Numbered from the stretch's first letter, positions 16,544 through 26,417 are shown. The stretch: DNA of 64,000 nt from an uncultured Lachnospiraceae bacterium (GCA_944380605.1 CALWIA010000003.1:62001-126000), one strand, 5' to 3'. Numbers and translations are program-made. The notes: generated from the sequence alone by a model not told the origin.

Positions 16544-17785
16544 TTACATAGCGGTATACGCGCCGTTTTCGATCATCACTGCCTTCGGCTCCTTGGAAGG
16601 CTCGCCGTCTGCGGTCCAGGTCATGCCGGTACCGGTCAGACCGTCAATGGTGATCTCCGTCATAGCGGTCTTCATGGCTTCGCAGATATCGGATACGCTC
16701 ATATCCGAAGTAATGCCGGCCTGCTCCGCAGCTGCCTTGATGGCGTAGATCGCGTCATAGGCATCCGCAGCGAACTGGTTGGGAGTGCCGCCGTAGGTCT
16801 CTTCGTACTTGCTTACGAAGGACTGGGTCAGCTCGTCTTCCGCGTCCGCGGCGAAAGGAGTCAGCAGCATTACGCCCTCTGCCAGAGCCGTATCAAAGTT
16901 TTCAACAGACAGCAGTCCGTCCAGGCCATCGCAGCCGAAGAACTGGGTGTCAAATCCCATGCTGTCCGCCTGGGTCAGGATCAGAGCCGCCTCAGAATAG
17001 TAGATGGGCAGGAACACCAGCTCCGCGCCGGAATCCTTGCACTTCTGCAGCTGTACCGTAAAGTCGGTCTTGCTGTCTGCCGTAAAGGCCTCGGCAGCCG
17101 TCACTTCGATGCCCTGGTTGGCAGCTTCCTGCGCGAACTTCTCATAGATGCCGCTGGAATATACGTCAGAGCTGTCATAGATCACCGCAACCTTGGTAGC
17201 CAGGCCGTGCTCGCCGATGTACTGAGCGGAAGCGGCGCCCTGGTTGGGGTCAGAGAAGCATACGCGGAACGCGTTGTCGTTCTGGATGCACTCTACCGCG
17301 GAACCGGAGGGAGTCAGCTGGAACATGTTGTCGTTGGCAGACTCAGCCGCTACGGCTACGCAGGGAAGGGAAGTTACGGTTCCCATAAGGATCTGCATAC
17401 CCCAGTCCTTCAGAGAGTTGTACGCGTTGACCGCGATGGTGGTGTCGTTTTCATCGTCTTCAAACTGGTACTCAATGGTCATGCCGTTGATGCCGCCGGC
17501 CGCGTTGATCTCGTCCACCGCGATCTGGGCTCCGTTCATAACCGCCTGGCCGTAAATGGCCGTACCGCCGCTGATGGGTCCGATGCCGCCGATCTTGATG
17601 GTGCCGCCGGCCGCCGCTTCCGTTTCCGCGGCGTCATCTCCGGCTGCTTCCGTCTCAGCAGCGTCGCCTGCTGCAGCCGTAGTCTCGGCAGCGGCAGTGG
17701 TCTCTTCCGCACTGTTGCCGGAGCTGCAGGCGGTCATGGAAACTGCCAATACGGCAGCCATGCCAAGAGAAATCATTCTTTTCAT
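16544..17785 (-). CDS. livJ: Branched-chain amino acid ABC transporter substrate-binding lipoprotein LivJ
   Basis: 413 residues. A signal peptide ends in lipobox SMTAC (Cys20), giving a lipoprotein on the outer face of the membrane. A low-complexity linker rich in Ala, Thr and Glu (about 24-60) leads to a periplasmic-binding fold of the Leu/Ile/Val type, starting at TIKIGGIGPISGGTAIYGQ and containing NPNQGAASAQYIGE-like and FFGCDGLDG stretches. It captures branched-chain or related amino acids for LivHMGF. A near-perfect promoter precedes it and a hairpin follows it, so the binding protein should be made in excess. Confidence 0.93.
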   Translation of the reverse strand: MKRMISLGMAAVLAVSMTACSSGNSAEETTAAAETTAAAGDAAETEAAGDDAAETEAAAGGTIKIGGIGPISGGTAIYGQAVMNGAQIAVDEINAAGGINGMTIEYQFEDDENDTTIAVNAYNSLKDWGMQILMGTVTSLPCVAVAAESANDNMFQLTPSGSAVECIQNDNAFRVCFSDPNQGAASAQYIGEHGLATKVAVIYDSSDVYSSGIYEKFAQEAANQGIEVTAAEAFTADSKTDFTVQLQKCKDSGAELVFLPIYYSEAALILTQADSMGFDTQFFGCDGLDGLLSVENFDTALAEGVMLLTPFAADAEDELTQSFVSKYEETYGGTPNQFAADAYDAIYAIKAAAEQAGITSDMSVSDICEAMKTAMTEITIDGLTGTGMTWTADGEPSKEPKAVMIENGAYTAM

Positions 17786-17820
17786 AATTGTCTCCTCCTC
17801 TTTTTAAAAAACTTCTTTTC

Positions 17821-17849
17821 ATTATATAAGCATTGATTTCAAATGTCAA
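17821..17849 (-). promoter_or_regulatory. Consensus sigma-A promoter of the liv operon
   Basis: Minus-strand TTGACA (17844-17849), 17-base spacer, TATAAT (17821-17826). Both hexamers match the consensus exactly. The -35 overlaps the gpsA stop codon. Confidence 0.85.
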
Positions 17850-18856
17850 CACTTTCCTGTCCAGTCCGCCGCCTCCTGGGTCCGGTCCCGCATCATCAGA
17901 TCCCGCACCGCTTCCGACGCCGGCTTGGCCTCAAACAGCACCGTGTTGACCTCTTCGATAATCGGCATGGGCACTTCATGGACCTGGGCCAGCCGTCTGG
18001 CGGCTTTGGCGCTGTACACGCCTTCCACCACCATGTGCACCTCCGCCATGGCCTCTTCCATAGTCCGCCCCTGTCCCAGCAGGATGCCGGCCCGCCGGTT
18101 CCGGCTGTGCATGCTGGCGCAGGTGACGATCAGGTCGCCGATGCCGGACAGGCCGCAGAAAGTCTCAAAAGAACCGCCCATTTTCACTCCCAGCCGGGCA
18201 ATTTCGTGAATCCCCCGGGTAATCAGGGCCGCTTTGGTGTTGTCTCCGTATCCCAGTCCGTCGGCGATGCCCGCCGCCAAAGCGATGACGTTTTTCAGGG
18301 CTCCGCCCAGTTCGATGCCCAGCATATCCTCGCTGGTATACACCCGGAACACCGGACTCATAAACACATTCTGAATATACCGGGCGGTTTCCATCTCCCG
18401 GGCCGCCGTCACACAGGTGGTGGGAAGACGTCTGGCCACTTCTTCCGCGTGGCTGGGGCCGGAAAGCACCGCCACATTGGCCATGGGCAGTTCCTCCCGG
18501 GTCACCTGGGACAGCGTCATCAACGTATCCTCTTCAATGCCCTTTGCCACGTCCACCACCAGCTGTCCGTACCGGCAGTACGGGCGCATGGCCCGCGCCG
18601 TAGAACGGGTATAGATGGAAGGGACTGCCAGCACCAGCAGATCCCGGTCCGTCATGGCCTCCGCCAGAGAGTCCGTAAAAACAATCTCTTCCGGGAGATG
18701 TACGCCCGGAAGATTTTTATGTTCATGGTCCGCCTGCAGCCGTCTCGCTTCGTCGGAAAGCGCAGACCAGACCGTCACCGTATGTCCGTTGTCATGAAGC
18801 AGCATCGCCAGGGCACATCCCCAGGTGCCAGCTCCGATAATTCCTGCTCTTGCCAT
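17846..18856 (-). CDS. gpsA: NAD(P)H-dependent glycerol-3-phosphate dehydrogenase
   Basis: 336 residues. The nucleotide-binding GAGTWG motif is at 8-13. Further family marks are VVDVAKGIEEDTL, LSGPSHAEEVARR and LGGALKNVIALAAGIADGLG with its catalytic Lys. The enzyme reduces dihydroxyacetone phosphate to sn-glycerol 3-phosphate, the backbone for phospholipids. It follows plsY after 13 bases, so product and next enzyme (acyltransferase) are encoded together. Confidence 0.96.
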   Translation of the reverse strand: MARAGIIGAGTWGCALAMLLHDNGHTVTVWSALSDEARRLQADHEHKNLPGVHLPEEIVFTDSLAEAMTDRDLLVLAVPSIYTRSTARAMRPYCRYGQLVVDVAKGIEEDTLMTLSQVTREELPMANVAVLSGPSHAEEVARRLPTTCVTAAREMETARYIQNVFMSPVFRVYTSEDMLGIELGGALKNVIALAAGIADGLGYGDNTKAALITRGIHEIARLGVKMGGSFETFCGLSGIGDLIVTCASMHSRNRRAGILLGQGRTMEEAMAEVHMVVEGVYSAKAARRLAQVHEVPMPIIEEVNTVLFEAKPASEAVRDLMMRDRTQEAADWTGKC

Positions 18857-18869
18857 GGAATCCTCCTGT

Positions 18870-19502
18870 CTATTTTTTGCTGCCCAGCTTGTTTTCCGTG
18901 CCGTGCAGCAGACGGCCGATGTTGCTTCTGTGCCTCCAGAACGCCATGCCGGTCACCACTGCCGATACGGCGCAGAATTCCAGCCGGCTGCCGGGAGTCA
19001 GCCCATACTCTCCCCGGTAGGAAAACCAGATCATGCCTGCCAGGAAGATGGTCACCACCACCAGAGAGCCTAAAGACACATAGCGGGTGACCGCCACAAT
19101 CAGCACAAACGCCAGCAGGCACACCACGGCAACCCGCAGATCCATGGCCGCCAGCAGCCCGGCAGTGGCCGCAATGCCTTTGCCGCCCTTAAATCCCATA
19201 TAAAACGGGAAATTATGGCCCAGAATCACCCCCAGCGCCGTATACAGCACCAGCAGATGCTGCAGGCCGGGTTCATCTTTCCAGATGATCCGCACGATTA
19301 CGCAGGGAATCACGGTTTTGAAAAAGTCTCCCAAAAACACCAGGATCCCGGCTTTCACGCCCATGACCCGCAGTACATTGGTGGTCCCTGAATTGCCGCT
19401 TCCCTTGCTCCGGATGTCCACATCGTGCATCCGGCTGTACCAGTAACCGGTCTGAAACAGCCCAAACACATATCCTACCGCCAGACAGATGATTCGTTCC
19501 AT
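18870..19502 (-). CDS. plsY: Glycerol-3-phosphate acyltransferase PlsY
   Basis: 210 residues with about five membrane helices. The signature SKGSGNSGTTNVLRVMG near residues 32-48 and GFKGGKGIAAT in the middle are the acyl-phosphate and substrate-binding loops. PlsY transfers an acyl group from acyl phosphate to glycerol 3-phosphate at the inner face of the membrane, the first step of phosphatidic acid synthesis. It lies three bases after der and before gpsA, a common Firmicutes order. Confidence 0.96.
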   Translation of the reverse strand: MERIICLAVGYVFGLFQTGYWYSRMHDVDIRSKGSGNSGTTNVLRVMGVKAGILVFLGDFFKTVIPCVIVRIIWKDEPGLQHLLVLYTALGVILGHNFPFYMGFKGGKGIAATAGLLAAMDLRVAVVCLLAFVLIVAVTRYVSLGSLVVVTIFLAGMIWFSYRGEYGLTPGSRLEFCAVSAVVTGMAFWRHRSNIGRLLHGTENKLGSKK

Positions 19503-19505
19503 ATC

Positions 19506-20834
19506 TTACGCTTCCTTTCCCGAACGTTCCCGGATGATGAATTTCAGCGACGTGCCCCGGAAGCCGAAGGCCTCCCGGATCCGGTTTTCCAGATACCGCA
19601 CATAGGAGAAATGCATCAGATCCTTCTGGTTGACAAAAATCACGAACGTAGGCGGCTTCACCGCCACCTGCGTGGTGTAGTAGATTTTCAGCCGCTTTCC
19701 CTTGTCTGCCGGAGGCTGCTGCATGGCTGCCGCCTCGCTGATGATTTCATTGAGAACTCCCGTCGCCACCCGCAGGTTCTGGTTCTGCCGCACCACGTCG
19801 ATCAGGTCGAACAGCCGTCCCAGCCGCTGTCCCGTCACCGCGGAAACAAACAGAAGCTCCGCGTAAGGCATAAAGGACAGGGTGTCCCGGATTTTACGGG
19901 AAAATTCATAGATGGTCTTGTCGTTTTTCTCGATGGCGTCCCATTTGTTCACCGCCACGATAATGCCCTTGCCCCGCTCGTGGGCAATGCCCGCCACCTT
20001 GGCGTCCTGCTCTGTCACGCCCTCCGTGGCGTCGATGACCACCACTACCACGTCGGCCCGTTCCACAGCCGCCACGGTACGGATGATGCTGTAGCGTTCC
20101 AGATCCTCTTTGACCTTGCTTTTTCTGCGCAGTCCGGCGGTGTCGATCAGCACATAAGACGTGCCGTTGTGCACCACCTCCGTATCCACCGCGTCCCGGG
20201 TCGTGCCGGCAATGTTGGACACGATGACCCGATTCTCGCCGGTTAAGCGGTTAATAATGGAAGACTTGCCCACATTGGGCTTGCCCACAATGGCGATTCT
20301 GGGCCGCTCGTCCTCTTCGTCCTCCAGCTTTTCCGCGCTGAAGTGGGCCGCCACCGCGTCCAGCAGATCGCCGATGCCCAGCCGGGAAGCCGCGGACACG
20401 GGAACCGGATCGCCGATGCCCAGGTTGTAAAACTCGTATACATCGTTGCCGAACTTCTGGAAGCTGTCCACTTTATTGACCGCCAGCACCACCGGCTTTC
20501 TGGATTTTCTCAGAATATCCGCCACCCGGTAGTCTGAATCCACCAGCCCCTGCCGCACATCCACAATAAAGATAATCACGTCCGCCGTATCGATGGCAAT
20601 CTGGGCCTGCTCCCGCATCTGGGACAGAATCACGTCGCTGCTGTCCGGCTCGATGCCGCCGGTGTCGATCAGCGTAAAATTCATATCCAGCCAGGTGCAG
20701 TCCGCGTAAATCCGGTCCCGGGTTACCCCCGGCGTATCCTTTACAATGGAAATGGAATCGCCGGCGATCACATTAAACAATGTGGACTTGCCCACGTTGG
20801 GACGGCCCACAATGGCCACAATCGGTTTACTCAT
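19506..20834 (-). CDS. der: Ribosome-assembly GTPase Der (EngA)
   Basis: 442 residues with two tandem GTPase domains: [10 protein letters not shown] near the N-terminus and [10 protein letters not shown] near residue 184. Each has its DTPG or DTAG and NKxD motifs ([16 protein letters not shown]). A C-terminal KH-like domain ends RERSGKEA. Der binds the 50S precursor and is needed for late assembly. Its start overlaps the 3' end of the DUF512 gene by eight bases. Confidence 0.97.
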   Translation of the reverse strand: MSKPIVAIVGRPNVGKSTLFNVIAGDSISIVKDTPGVTRDRIYADCTWLDMNFTLIDTGGIEPDSSDVILSQMREQAQIAIDTADVIIFIVDVRQGLVDSDYRVADILRKSRKPVVLAVNKVDSFQKFGNDVYEFYNLGIGDPVPVSAASRLGIGDLLDAVAAHFSAEKLEDEEDERPRIAIVGKPNVGKSSIINRLTGENRVIVSNIAGTTRDAVDTEVVHNGTSYVLIDTAGLRRKSKVKEDLERYSIIRTVAAVERADVVVVVIDATEGVTEQDAKVAGIAHERGKGIIVAVNKWDAIEKNDKTIYEFSRKIRDTLSFMPYAELLFVSAVTGQRLGRLFDLIDVVRQNQNLRVATGVLNEIISEAAAMQQPPADKGKRLKIYYTTQVAVKPPTFVIFVNQKDLMHFSYVRYLENRIREAFGFRGTSLKFIIRERSGKEA

Positions 20835-22191
20835 ATTCTATCTCCTTTAATTCATATCCCGCGTACGCCCCCGGTTCCTGCCCTGGCAGGCGAAGCACCG
20901 CGTTCACGAAATCACGTCCGCTTGATTTTACAATATTCACCGGGACTTGTAAAGCAGTTTCCACTTCCGCTTTCGTCACGTCGTCCAGGAATACTTCTTC
21001 GCCGCTGCGGAACATACACTCCGGAAGCATCAGCCGGCTGCCCAGCGGCTTTCCCGCAAGCTGCCGGATCAGGTCCCCGCCGGTGATCAGCCCGGCCACA
21101 GTGATCGCCTCTCCAAAAAAGACGTTGTCAATGGCGTACAGATGCACCGTTCTGCCTGGAAATTTCCGGCGGATCTGTTCCAGAAATCCCTTCAGATAGG
21201 GATAGGCCAGCCTGCCGGTGGCCACGGACAGTTCTTCCTGTTCTTCATTGCCTTGAAGCTCCGCCAGCCGCTCTTCCACCTCCGACGTCATCAGCCGCAC
21301 CATGCCGACCCCGTTTTCCAGCTGCAGGTACCCGTCGTAGCGTTCTTCCTCCGGCAGGGGACGTCCTGCCAGAATATAAAACTCGTCGCTGGCATGGACA
21401 AAATGGGTTCCATACCGGCTGTACAGTTCCTTCTGCCAGCGCTCGATCCGGTCGATGGTATCCGCCGCCAGTTCCGGCGTCACCGGCTTCAAGGGGTACA
21501 GGCCCTCCCGGTACCGGGAAAGCCCCACCGGAACCACGGACACGCTCTCCATGCAGGGAATGTACCGGGCCAGATCCCCGATGGTGCGGTCCAGTTCCTC
21601 CCGGTCGTTGATGTCCCGGCACATCACAATCTGTCCGTTCATAGGCGTCCCGGCCTCATACAGACGGTCTATGGCCGCCAGCGCCCGGCCGGCAAACCGG
21701 TTGTTTAACATCCGGCACCGCAGCTGCGGGTTGGTGGTGTGCACCGAAATATTGATCGGCGAAAGCTTGAAGCGGATGATCCGGTCGATATCCTTTTCGC
21801 TCATATTGGTCAGGGTCACATAGTTGCCCTGGAGAAACGAAAGACGGGAATCGTCGTCTTTAAAATACAGCGTTTCCCGCATCCCCTTGGGCATCTGATC
21901 GATGAAGCAGAAAATACATTTGTTCCGGCAGGATCGGTACTCGCTCATCAGCCCGTTTTCAAACGTCAGCCCCAGGTCCTGATACTGGTTCTCAATATCC
22001 AGTTCCCACTCCTCGCCATCGGCCTTTTCTACCAGCGCCGTCAGCGACTCGCTTTCCATATAATATTTGTAATCAAAAATATCCTCCAGCAGATTCCCGT
22101 TTATGGAAATCAGCCGGTCTCCCGGCTCCAGACCCAGTTCATCTCCAATGGATCCCGGCTCCACCGCTTTGATCACATGTCCTTTTTTCAT
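20827..22191 (-). CDS. DUF512 radical SAM-like protein with N-terminal PDZ domain
   Basis: 454 residues from ATG at 22191 (GGGAG five bases upstream); the frame is open further upstream but without a site and inside the promoter. The N-terminal about 60 residues are PDZ-like ([23 protein letters not shown]). Cys88-x3-Cys92-x2-Cys95 (CRNKCIFC) is a radical SAM iron-sulphur motif. The rest matches DUF512 proteins ([31 protein letters not shown]). The reaction is unknown; the conserved link to der in Clostridia suggests an RNA- or ribosome-related task, which is inference. Confidence 0.85.
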   Translation of the reverse strand: MKKGHVIKAVEPGSIGDELGLEPGDRLISINGNLLEDIFDYKYYMESESLTALVEKADGEEWELDIENQYQDLGLTFENGLMSEYRSCRNKCIFCFIDQMPKGMRETLYFKDDDSRLSFLQGNYVTLTNMSEKDIDRIIRFKLSPINISVHTTNPQLRCRMLNNRFAGRALAAIDRLYEAGTPMNGQIVMCRDINDREELDRTIGDLARYIPCMESVSVVPVGLSRYREGLYPLKPVTPELAADTIDRIERWQKELYSRYGTHFVHASDEFYILAGRPLPEEERYDGYLQLENGVGMVRLMTSEVEERLAELQGNEEQEELSVATGRLAYPYLKGFLEQIRRKFPGRTVHLYAIDNVFFGEAITVAGLITGGDLIRQLAGKPLGSRLMLPECMFRSGEEVFLDDVTKAEVETALQVPVNIVKSSGRDFVNAVLRLPGQEPGAYAGYELKEIEYE

Positions 22192-22219
22192 AGCTGCTCC
22201 CTTTTTCTTTTCTTTTCCT

Positions 22220-22248
22220 ATGATAACAAGATTCCTCCGTTTTGTAAA
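22220..22248 (-). promoter_or_regulatory. Sigma-A promoter of the DUF512-der-plsY-gpsA operon
   Basis: Minus-strand TTTACA (22243-22248), 17-base spacer, TATCAT (22220-22225), about 29 bases before the start codon. It is divergent from the PRPP-synthetase promoter 20 bases away. Confidence 0.6.
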
Positions 22249-22266
22249 GGAATGCCGTCGATGGTA

Positions 22267-22296
22267 TTGACGCGTTTTGCCGGAAAATGGTATAGT
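22267..22296 (+). promoter_or_regulatory. Promoter of the PRPP-synthetase-like gene
   Basis: TTGACG (22267-22272), 18-base spacer, TATAGT (22291-22296), about 60 bases before the ATG. The short leader contains an alternating C/G palindrome near 22313-22327. Confidence 0.6.
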
Positions 22297-22355
22297 TGAA
22301 ATAGCTGATTTTCGCGCGCGCCGCGCGTTCACACTCATATGGAGGTTGCCCCGTT

Positions 22356-23564
22356 ATGGCAAATAATTATGTGTTCCACGATTCTCTTCCTGTTGCGCCG
22401 TTAAAGCTGGCGGCTCTGGAAAGCTGCCGTCCTCTGGCGTCCCAGGTCAACGACTACATCGTATCGTTCCGCAGAAATGACATTCAGGAACTGATCCGCA
22501 GAAAAGAAGATTTAAACTACCGCGGCTACGATGTGGATTCCTATCTTCTGCAGATGAAATGCCCCCGGTTCGGCAGCGGCGAAGCCAAGGCCGTAATCGA
22601 GGAATCGGTCCGCGGCACAGATATTTTCGCCATGGTAGACGTCACCAATTACAGCCTTACCTATACCGTCAACGGCTGTACCAACCACATGTCGCCGGAC
22701 GACCATTTCCAGGACCTGAAACGGGTCATCGGCGCTGTGGCCACCACCGCCCATCGGGTCAATGTAATCATGCCTTTCCTGTATGAAGGGCGCCAGCACA
22801 AGCGCACCAAACGGGAATCTCTGGACTGCGCCATGGCCCTGGAAGAGCTGGTCCGCATGGGCGTCAGCAACATCATCACCTTCGACGCCCACGACCCCCG
22901 GGTTCAGAACGCCATTCCCTTAAGCGGCTTCGACAATTTTATGCCCACCTATCAGTTCGTCAAAGCCCTGTTCGAGCACGATCCGGGCCTGCGCATTGAC
23001 AAGGAGCACCTGATGATCATCAGCCCCGACGAAGGAGCCATGCACCGGGCCGTCTACCTGGCCAACAACTTAAGCGTGGATATGGGCATGTTCTACAAGC
23101 GCCGGGACTATTCCCGCGTCGTAGGCGGGCGCAATCCCATTGTCGCCCATGAATTCCTGGGATCCTCTGTCAAGGACAAGACCGTGCTGATTATCGACGA
23201 TATGATTTCCTCCGGCGAAAGCATGCTGGACACGGCCCGGGAACTGAAAGAGCGCCGGGCCGGCAAGGTCATCGTCTGCTGCACCTTCGGCCTGTTCACC
23301 AACGGCCTGGAGAAATTTGACGAATTCTACGAAAAAGGCTACATCGACTACGTCATTACCACAAACCTGAATTACCGCCCCAAAGAACTGCTGGAACGGG
23401 ACTGGTATCTGGAAGCCGATATGAGCAAGTACCTGGCCGCCATTATCAACTCCTTCAACCACGACGTTTCCATAAGTTCTACTCTGTCTCCCACCAAAAA
23501 GATCCAGGATCTGGTGCGCAGACGGCAGTCCGATGGGTACGAATATTTTCAGACCATTCAGTAA
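22356..23564 (+). CDS. prs: Ribose-phosphate pyrophosphokinase, divergent long form
   Basis: 402 residues, against about 315 for ordinary PRPP synthetases. The PRPP-binding loop is read as VLIIDDMISSGESM (278-290), and FDAHDPRVQN (176-185) corresponds to the metal/ATP His motif; YEGRQHKRTKRES replaces the usual YARQDRKARSRE. The enzyme should make phosphoribosyl pyrophosphate from ribose 5-phosphate and ATP for nucleotide, His and Trp synthesis. The first about 85 residues and the stretch around 95-125 do not look like the standard N-terminal part. GGAGG is ten bases upstream of the ATG. It is the only plus-strand gene in the first 31 kb and its end overlaps the convergent pgeF by seven bases. 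Confidence 0.85.
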   Translation: MANNYVFHDSLPVAPLKLAALESCRPLASQVNDYIVSFRRNDIQELIRRKEDLNYRGYDVDSYLLQMKCPRFGSGEAKAVIEESVRGTDIFAMVDVTNYSLTYTVNGCTNHMSPDDHFQDLKRVIGAVATTAHRVNVIMPFLYEGRQHKRTKRESLDCAMALEELVRMGVSNIITFDAHDPRVQNAIPLSGFDNFMPTYQFVKALFEHDPGLRIDKEHLMIISPDEGAMHRAVYLANNLSVDMGMFYKRRDYSRVVGGRNPIVAHEFLGSSVKDKTVLIIDDMISSGESMLDTARELKERRAGKVIVCCTFGLFTNGLEKFDEFYEKGYIDYVITTNLNYRPKELLERDWYLEADMSKYLAAIINSFNHDVSISSTLSPTKKIQDLVRRRQSDGYEYFQTIQ

Positions 23565-24439
23565 GCCGGGCCGTTCTGGGGACGCAGGCACAGAAACGCC
23601 GCCAGATTGCCCCGCTTCTCGCCCATGGCTCTGTGAGAAAACAAATATCGGGGATTGCACCGGGTACAAAGATCCGTTACCTGGATCTGTTCCTGGGGTA
23701 CCCCTGCCTCCCGCAGCACCGTTTCATTGGCTTTCCAAAGATCCAGCCGGTATTTGCCGGCTGTTTCTGTTTTTATCAGCATCGTTTCGCTTTCTTTGCC
23801 AAACGCTCCGGCAAACGCCTGGGCTACTTCTTCGCCCACTTCATAGCAGTCCTGGCAGATGCTGGGACCGATGCAGCACAGCATATCCTCCGGCCGGGAG
23901 CCAAAGGCCTGTTTCATGGCCGCCAGGGTCTCCCGGCCCATGCGGTTCACCGTGCCTCTCCAGCCGGAATGACTCAGGCCAATGGCCCGGTGCACCGGAT
24001 CCAGAAAATACAGCGGCACGCAGTCTGCGTAAAACGTCACCAGCGTGATGCCGGGCACATCGGTAATCAGGCCGTCCACGTCCCGGTAGTCCCGCTCCCG
24101 CAGAACGCCTTTTCCCGCGTCCTCTTCTCCGACTCTGCGCACACGGGTGGTATGGGTCTGGTACGACAGCACCATGCGGGCCGGGTCCACACCCAGCGCC
24201 TCTCCCATGCGCCGGTAATTCTCCCGTACGCAGTCCGGATCATCCCCCCTGGAAAAAGAGAAATTCATAGAGGCGTACACCCCGCGGCTGGCTCCGCCAA
24301 GCCTGGTGGAAAATCCATGCACCGCCACGTCCTGCCATTTCAGAAGCAGCGGGAACTGCAGGTACCGGACTTCTCCTGCCTGCTCCTCTTTCATAACCGG
24401 AATCCCCGGTTTCCGCACCCAGGGCAGTTCTTGATTCAT
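23558..24439 (-). CDS. pgeF: Peptidoglycan editing factor PgeF (YfiH/laccase-domain purine nucleoside phosphorylase-like)
   Basis: 293 residues. The copper-oxidase-like family pattern is seen: SYQTHTTRV, TFYADCVPLYF and LSHSGWRGTVNRM, which carry the His, Cys and His zinc ligands. Family members have been described as removing wrongly built peptidoglycan precursors and as adenosine phosphorylases/deaminases. An N-terminal extension of about 20 residues precedes the conserved start. It follows yraN after 34 bases at the end of the rplS-lepB-rbgA-rnhB cluster. Confidence 0.92.
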   Translation of the reverse strand: MNQELPWVRKPGIPVMKEEQAGEVRYLQFPLLLKWQDVAVHGFSTRLGGASRGVYASMNFSFSRGDDPDCVRENYRRMGEALGVDPARMVLSYQTHTTRVRRVGEEDAGKGVLRERDYRDVDGLITDVPGITLVTFYADCVPLYFLDPVHRAIGLSHSGWRGTVNRMGRETLAAMKQAFGSRPEDMLCCIGPSICQDCYEVGEEVAQAFAGAFGKESETMLIKTETAGKYRLDLWKANETVLREAGVPQEQIQVTDLCTRCNPRYLFSHRAMGEKRGNLAAFLCLRPQNGPAY

Positions 24440-24473
24440 ACGTTTTTCCTCCTTATTTTGACCGTATCCCCGC

Positions 24474-24818
24474 CTAAAACGCGTCCCGGATCAGCCGGAT
24501 CTCCTCCCCCAGAATCGCCACCACATCAAAGCGGCAGGGCACATCCTCCGGCAGGCCCTTCCGATAGAGATAATGCGCCGCCATGCGGCGGATCTGCCGC
24601 TGCTTTCCCGCGCCCACTGCCTCCTCCGGATAACCCATGGCAGTATCTTTGCGGTATTTCACCTCCACAAATACCAGCGTGTCATCCTCTCTTGCCACCA
24701 GGTCCAGTTCTCCGTATCGGTCCCGGTAATTCTGCTCCAAAATCTCATATCCATTTCTTTTTAAAAAGGCAGCCGCCTGCTCTTCCCGGCGCCTGCCTGT
24801 CTCTCTATGATTTCCCAA
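24474..24818 (-). CDS. YraN family (UPF0102) nuclease-fold protein
   Basis: 114 residues from TTG at 24818, which has GGAGG six bases upstream inside the end of rnhB; no ATG or GTG fits. The endonuclease-like core is GELDLVAREDDTLVFVEVKYR with Glu37, Asp39, Glu52 and Lys54, the PD-(D/E)xK arrangement. The function of the family is not established; it is usually found beside rnhB, as here. The first 14 bases overlap the rnhB 3' end. Confidence 0.88.
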   Translation of the reverse strand: MGNHRETGRRREEQAAAFLKRNGYEILEQNYRDRYGELDLVAREDDTLVFVEVKYRKDTAMGYPEEAVGAGKQRQIRRMAAHYLYRKGLPEDVPCRFDVVAILGEEIRLIRDAF

Positions 24819-25473
24819 AGGGTTCCTCCAAATGAAAGTTCCGGATAAAGGTCCGTCTGTGCATGGAACAGGGGCCGAAGGCGCGCAGCGCTTCGATATG
24901 GGCCGCCGTGCCGTACCCTTTGTGCCGGGCAAATCCGTATTCCGGAAAAATAGGATCGCAGGCGGTCATAATCTGGTCCCTGGTCACCTTGGCCAGCACG
25001 CTGGCCGCGGCAATGGACAGACTTTTGGCGTCTCCCTTGACAATGGGCACCTGGGGAATGGTCACACCGGGAATGGTCACCGCGTCGTTCAGCAGCACCG
25101 CCGGCGTCTGGGAAAGCTGGTCCAGCGCCCGTTTCATCGCCAGATAGGTGGCCTGAAGAATGTTGAGCTCGTCGATTTCCTCTGCCGACGCCAGCCCGAC
25201 GCCATACGCCACCGCTTTCTGGCAGATTTCCTCATACAGGGCCTCCCGCCTGGCCGCCGAAAGCTTTTTGGAATCGTTCAGGTATAAAATCCGGCAGTCC
25301 TTCGGCAGAATCACTGCCGCGGCCGCTACCGGCCCCGCCAGAGGCCCCCGGCCCGCTTCATCCACGCCGCAGACCAGTCCCTGTTCTTCATACATCCGTT
25401 CATATACCCGCATGTCTTCCAGACGTTTCAGTTCCTGTTCCAGCTTTTCTCCTGTCAGAACCCGCGTTCTCAT
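24805..25473 (-). CDS. rnhB: Ribonuclease HII
   Basis: 222 residues. The catalytic start CGVDEAGRGPLAGP supplies the Asp-Glu pair, and later acidic positions are in YLNDSKKLSAARRE and the GDAKSLSIAAASVLAKVTRD stretch. It cuts RNA, including single ribonucleotides, in DNA duplexes, complementing the RNase HI encoded at 9.2-9.7 kb. The ATG at 25473 overlaps the rbgA stop by four bases. Confidence 0.96.
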   Translation of the reverse strand: MRTRVLTGEKLEQELKRLEDMRVYERMYEEQGLVCGVDEAGRGPLAGPVAAAAVILPKDCRILYLNDSKKLSAARREALYEEICQKAVAYGVGLASAEEIDELNILQATYLAMKRALDQLSQTPAVLLNDAVTIPGVTIPQVPIVKGDAKSLSIAAASVLAKVTRDQIMTACDPIFPEYGFARHKGYGTAAHIEALRAFGPCSMHRRTFIRNFHLEEPFGKS

Positions 25474-26417
25474 GCCTGCTCCTTTCCGGCTGCCTGCTTT
25501 TTCTCCGTCTTTTGTTTTGCTCCGGTTTCCGGCGGAAATTCCAGCGTCATCCGTCCCAGGCGGCCGCTGCGGTAATCGTCCAGAAACAGATTGGCAGCCC
25601 GGGAAAGATCATACTGATTTCCCTTCGCCAGGCACCCCCGGACTCTGGCGATCTGCTGAAGAACCGCCAGTTCCTTCTCGTATCGGTTCAGTCCCGGCAT
25701 TTCCTCCTGCTCATTTTCTTTTTCCGCCGCTTCCGGCTCCCCATAGCGTTCGCGCAGGGCCTCCGGATACTGCCGCATCATAAATCCGATAAATTCCAGT
25801 GCCAATTCTTCCCGGTTGAGGATTTCATCATTGATGGACCCGATAAACGCCAGTCGTTTTCCCACTTCCTGATCGTCAAACCGGGGCCACAAAATTCCAG
25901 GCGTATCCAGCAGTTCCAGGTTTTTGTTGAGCCGGATCCACTGATTTCCCTTGGTCACGCCGGGCTTGTTGCCAGTTTTGGCGCAGGCCTTGCCTGCGAA
26001 CGCGTTGATAAAGGTAGACTTTCCTACATTGGGAATGCCCGCTACCATGGCGCGGATGGGACGGTTCTGAATGCCCCTTTTCCGATCCCGTTCCAGCTTT
26101 TCCCTGCAGGCTTCCTGCACCGCTGCCTGGATCTGCTTCAGCCCCGCTCCGGTACGGGAATTGATCTTCACCACCTGATATCCCTGTCCCTTAAACCACC
26201 CGGTCCAGGCTTCATTCCAGACTTCGTCCGCCAGATCCGCCTTATTTAACAAAATCAGCCGGGCTTTGTTTTTGCCCATCTGGTCGATATCCGGGTTCCG
26301 GCTGGAATACGGAATTCTCGCGTCCGTAACCTCGATCACCAGATCCACCCGTTTGATATCTTCCTCCATGGCCCGACGGGCTTTGGTCATATGGCCCGGA
26401 TACCATTGTATGTTCAT
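25470..26417 (-). CDS. rbgA: Ribosome biogenesis GTPase YlqF/RbgA
   Basis: 315 residues from ATG at 26417, where the protein begins MNIQWYPGHMTKARR as the family does; the open frame extends 20 codons further upstream but that part is not family-like. It is a circularly permuted GTPase: NKAD (58-61) comes before GIPNVGKST (127-135) and DTPG. RbgA acts on a late 45S intermediate of the large subunit. The C-terminal Lys/Gln-rich tail is variable. It lies 14 bases after lepB. Confidence 0.95.
   Translation of the reverse strand: MNIQWYPGHMTKARRAMEEDIKRVDLVIEVTDARIPYSSRNPDIDQMGKNKARLILLNKADLADEVWNEAWTGWFKGQGYQVVKINSRTGAGLKQIQAAVQEACREKLERDRKRGIQNRPIRAMVAGIPNVGKSTFINAFAGKACAKTGNKPGVTKGNQWIRLNKNLELLDTPGILWPRFDDQEVGKRLAFIGSINDEILNREELALEFIGFMMRQYPEALRERYGEPEAAEKENEQEEMPGLNRYEKELAVLQQIARVRGCLAKGNQYDLSRAANLFLDDYRSGRLGRMTLEFPPETGAKQKTEKKQAAGKEQA

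Noticed and set aside
22192..22338. Longer N-terminus for the DUF512 protein
   Set aside because: It would cover both divergent promoters and has no ribosome site; the PDZ domain starts right after the ATG at 22191.
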